From the NCBI GenBank assembly GCA_012295275.1, contig CM022665.1, forward strand, positions 34,282,022 to 34,346,021: 64,000 nt of DNA, in the 5' to 3' direction. The translations under genes were made by a program, and so were the position numbers. Positions 60,180-64,000 of this stretch are shown piece by piece. The notes beneath the pieces are model-generated. The model was not told the origin of the DNA. It was given only the letters and a program-made list of their open reading frames with translations, and did no database searches. The stretch is from Chrysomallon squamiferum (Eukaryota > Mollusca > Gastropoda > Neomphalida > Peltospiridae). Position 1 is the stretch's first letter. Each line of letters begins with the position of its first letter.

Positions 60180-63100
60180 AATGGAAACAATGCAAAGCAA
60201 TACAATACATTTTAAAAAGAAGAAAATTATACAAATATATACATGGTTCCATATAATTTCAGCCATAAAACCTCATTTTAAGCTATATACATAAGATTAG
60301 ATGTACAGTTAAACCGTTTATATGAAATTGAACACGTTGTTCCTTTCTGTTTTTATTACTTTAAAGAAAATTGTGCACTGGCGGAATTTCTATTCCTAGA
60401 CCATGCAAGCAGACAAAATAAAAATAAAAAGTAAATATATGTTCATGCAAAATGATCAGCTTAAAAAATTATTTGTCCACGAAGCTCGTCATTACATTTT
60501 AAGCAATTTCCAGGTTTTTTTTAATTTTTATTATTATTTTTTTTATGATAAATTAATAAATGAAGTGCTAATATAGATTTTCAGAGACCGTTCAATCAGT
60601 ACTGTCCTTGAAAATGAGGCATTCTTTAAAATGTTTAATCCGCAGTGTTAGGCATTTTTTCTTGAGAAAGAAATAACACACACACACACACACACGTGGA
60701 AGGAATTGTTAATACCTAACACCTACAACGGATTTGGTTTTATTTTTTATTTCCTAAATCTACTTATATAACTGTGCATACTACTGATCTCCCAGGCATA
60801 GGACGTTGATACACAATTGTGATTGAATATTCGATTTACCTGATTTTGTAGATAGCGACACTCAAAATAACTAATGATTCTCGTTGTTACTATTACTATA
60901 GAACTGAAGAGCCGTCAGGAATCAATTCTTAACAAAATCAACCGCAGAATGGAAACATCAATATTCTTAGATATTCTGCATCCGCCACAGCGTTAAAACC
61001 TTCTGACGTCAGCGATAGAATGTTTCATAATCCCATATTGGTTTGGAAAGCATAATCAAAGGAGGTTATGAATAGCTGTCAAGAAATTACCATCTTAATC
61101 ATTATGTTCTGTCATATATCACATAAGTCGGCATATTTTCATCTTCGTGTTCAGTTTTTAATATTATTTTTTCTCTCCCGTGATGAGTAAGCGGGGTGGG
61201 TTTCCTCTTTAGTCATAGGAGTGATCCGTAATGACATGTTCGACAAAATAAATTATAAAGTTTAATTAAATATTCCTTTTCCTTCCTGATAAAGACGTAC
61301 TTCTGTAATTATTACTTAAAATCCCTTATCAAAGCATTTGTAAATGTGATACTTAAACAAGAACATTCTTAATATTAGGTTCTCTGTATGGACTAACATA
61401 TTTTTGTTTTCTAATTCTTATTACTTTTGACCCACTGGCCTATTTTCAAAATTAAACAATTATATATATATTTTTTTTGTTCTTCTTCTTCTTCTTATTA
61501 TTTTTTTTAATTTTTTTTTGTATATGTATATTCTGGGATATATAATTATATCGTGACTAGTTCAGATCTGCATTTTGAGAATGAATTTGTATACTTGATA
61601 TAAATTACTAACAAACAATTTTTCGTCGACAGAAAACAAAAAGGTGTAACTAATATTGAGAACATACCGCAAATCTATTTATGTACATATTTCGAAGTTG
61701 GAAGAATGGACAGTAGACTATAGGTGTCACTTAATTCATATTCTTCAAAGAAATCTGATAACATTTCGTCTAATATATGTTGTAACCTAATAAGACTTAC
61801 AAGATACGTATAAATATTCACCGATTACTGAAAAACATCACTAAATGAGTGACGTTTGTCTGAATGAATGTGAATAACTCTAGGTATCAAATTAAAATTG
61901 TCATATCTTGACTAATCTATGTACAAACAAATGCAAAACAACAACGTAATAATAATAATAATAACAACAACAAAAAATAATAATAATAATAATATTCAAA
62001 TATTCGTGCACGATAAACAAATGTACGTATTCAAACAAGACTGCGTAACTGCGTAACTGTAAATCTCGTTTTTACCAGAATAACGTGAATTCAATCAATT
62101 TAAAGCATTCGAGATTCCGTGTCTGTTGAGAAATTCATCATCACAGAGCCTTTTTAAAATGTCATTCATTATTACTTCATTATAACATAATAGAGCTTAA
62201 TGTTTTATATATATACATGTTTATATACCGCATTATCTTTATTGTAGTAAAAACTGAAATTTTGGTTGCCGTGGTTATTACATCAGTATATTAATTTGTA
62301 ATTATAATAATATATAATGTATATATATTGTGTGTGGGTGTATATATATATTAAATTTAAGAACAAAATAAATAAATTTAAAAAAACAAAACAACAATAA
62401 AACAAATAAAATAAAATAATAAATAAGTAAATAAATTAAATTAAAAATAACATTTTAAAGATATTCTAATAAAATAAAACACAATAAGTTTACTGAATCG
62501 ATACAGCTTTTTTTTTGCTTTTTTTAAATCGAGAATTAGTTTATTTGTGCAGATGTTGTATTCAATATAATCTTATTAAACAGAATAATGCTGAAAATCA
62601 TGTTTCGTTGTTGTTGTTTTCTTTGTTCTTTTCCCTTTCCACTTTTAGTTCATTTGAATTCAAGTGAATTTCCATATTCGGATATTATTTATTTATTTTA
62701 CATTTTTATTCATTCGGTGTACTATATAAACATGACAACATGAAATTTACTGTAGTTCTCGGAAACAGCACACCATAGAAGGAAAATTATTAATCTGTTA
62801 CCATTTTTAAATGCACAAAATGCCATTAGCTACTTGTTCGCGTTAAAGTAACTTGTAAAACTGTCTCCGTTAATTTTAAACTACCGTTTACTTATAGATA
62901 AAAATGTATCCTATAAATTATATTAAACGTATTGTGATAAGGGAAATGGTGCACAGCAAAGTTTTTTGTTTTATCGTTATGTATGATTTTACTTATATCT
63001 AGGCTACACACATTCAGTTCTCATAATACAAACCGATGTGTCAGTACATAGTTTGTAAATATCATAAGAATAAAAAATGACTGGTCAACGGTCAGTTTAT

Positions 63101-63718
63101 ATTAAACTAATTTTAAGATGCGTGGAGTGATTCTAAGCTGCATATGGCGATTCTCAGCAGTGTGTGTTTTATTGACAATGTATGATTCAGGTCTATGCCA
63201 TAGCGTTTGGCCTGTTTTAAATACTTAACAACCAAATAATAATAACAACAACAACAATATTAATAATAATAAAACTCCCATTTTCTTTAAAAAAAAAATA
63301 AAAATAATAAAATTTAAAAAAAAATCTTTGTTTCTTTCTTTCTATTTTTCTTATTATGTTACCTTTAATATTAAGTAAATAATCATTTTAACGGATAAAT
63401 TTTATCTTAGATATTTGTGGTTGTTGTTTCTACTGTTACAACTGTTGTTAATATGTAAATCGTTTTGGTATGCGAGTTATTTTATAACTACATTGGACAA
63501 ATACCAATCTATTTTTGTTGAATTAATCACTTTGTAAATCCAGCAGTAGCAGGTAAAACGAAAAACATAAATTAATCTGACCTCTGTAATCCCAGCATTT
63601 ATCAATAAAAACAAGGTAACATTAAAACATTTTTTTATCATGGTTTGGCGCGTTTTACAGCTGTCCATTAAAACAGCTGTATCTAAAGTACAAGTAACAT
63701 TAGATAGTAACAACCTAC
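60172..63718. other. AT-rich region, no gene recognised
   Basis: Simple AT-rich sequence with a (CA)n run near 60678-60695, AAT/AAC trinucleotide runs near 61950-61995, and TA runs near 62200-62350. It may be an intron of the unrecognised minus-strand gene, but no linking exon could be shown. Confidence 0.4.
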
Positions 63719-63902
63719 CACTTAAGTTAAAAAATAAAAATGTTAGATTATTATACTTCATAACTGGATAAACGGTATGATATGTGATATTCTCGTCATC
63801 TGTTGTGTTCGCGTGAGCACCTTGTTTTTTCTTTAGCACCGAAAATGAAATGCATACTATGAAGCAGAAATACGCGAATAATAATAATAATAAAAAGTAC
63901 AT
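63719..63902 (-). CDS. Possible first exon encoding a signal peptide or signal anchor
   Basis: From ATG 63902-63900 the frame reads MYFLLLLLFAYFCFIVCISF, then a basic VLKKKQ, then a polar stretch with N-glycosylation sequons (NTT, NIT, NLT). This is typical of a secreted or type II membrane protein. A donor (GTG/GTAGGT) follows at 63718 in phase 1. That phase does not fit the candidate exon at 59645-59798, so the two are not directly joined. The leucine run comes from an AAT-type repeat, so chance is a real possibility. Confidence 0.22.
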
Positions 63903-64000
63903 CAATTCATTAGAATGCTATAACAATGAAGCATCTGACCCAGAGAGAAAAACAGATGACAGAATGATAGGTAGGAAACTTTAACTAAAAGTACTTGATG

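Noticed and set aside
1-64000. CRISPR arrays, operons, bacterial promoters, rRNA or tRNA genes, retroviral genes
   Set aside because: None seen. The split genes show this is eukaryotic nuclear DNA, and no LTR, gag-pol or tRNA-like structure was recognised by eye.

Overview
This is AT-rich (about 70% A+T) nuclear DNA from an intron-rich animal. Genes are split into short exons with GT-AG introns. There are no operons, ribosome binding sites, rRNA/tRNA genes or CRISPR arrays that I can see. The protein set (spastizin, LRPPRC, a PHF7/G2E3-type protein, PIG-H) and the mix of Tigger, MULE and MITE-like DNA transposons fit an invertebrate metazoan. A mollusc or other lophotrochozoan is my guess, but nothing in the window proves it.

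Layout: (1) 214-3795 (+) holds the last six coding exons of ZFYVE26 (spastizin); the FYVE finger lies upstream, off the window. A 772 bp deleted Tigger element sits in one intron. (2) 3796-7588 is the shared 3' side of two convergent genes. (3) 7589-30975 (-) is a complete LRPPRC gene. I traced 36 coding exons whose phases all join into one 1301-codon frame. Its introns hold two copies of a long-TIR palindromic element, a probable third relic, and two copies of an unrelated ~415 bp repeat. (4) 32407-36274 is an apparently full-length MULE transposon: degenerate terminal inverted repeats, a 9 bp target-site duplication, and a FLYWCH-MULE transposase frame broken only by three in-frame stops. 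(5) 37726-40370 holds tandemly repeated sequence downstream of the next gene, with a 793 bp TIR element inserted between copies. (6) 40419-45029 (-) is a nine-coding-exon PHF7/G2E3/Pie-family gene of 768 codons. It has no HECT domain and ends in a SUMO-interacting-type motif. (7) 49331-51782 (+) is a complete five-exon PIGH gene, divergent from the PHF7-like gene. (8) 54.5-55.9 kb holds a second copy of the Tigger deletion derivative, flanked by a direct repeat. (9) 58.07-63.9 kb (-) holds candidate exons of an unrecognised gene.

The genes do not form a pathway. ZFYVE26 acts in endolysosome/autophagosome biology, LRPPRC in mitochondrial mRNA stability, the PHF7-like protein probably in nuclear ubiquitin signalling, and PIGH in the first step of GPI-anchor synthesis at the ER. 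ZFYVE26 and PIGH also lie close together in human 14q24.1, so their nearness here may be ancient linkage.
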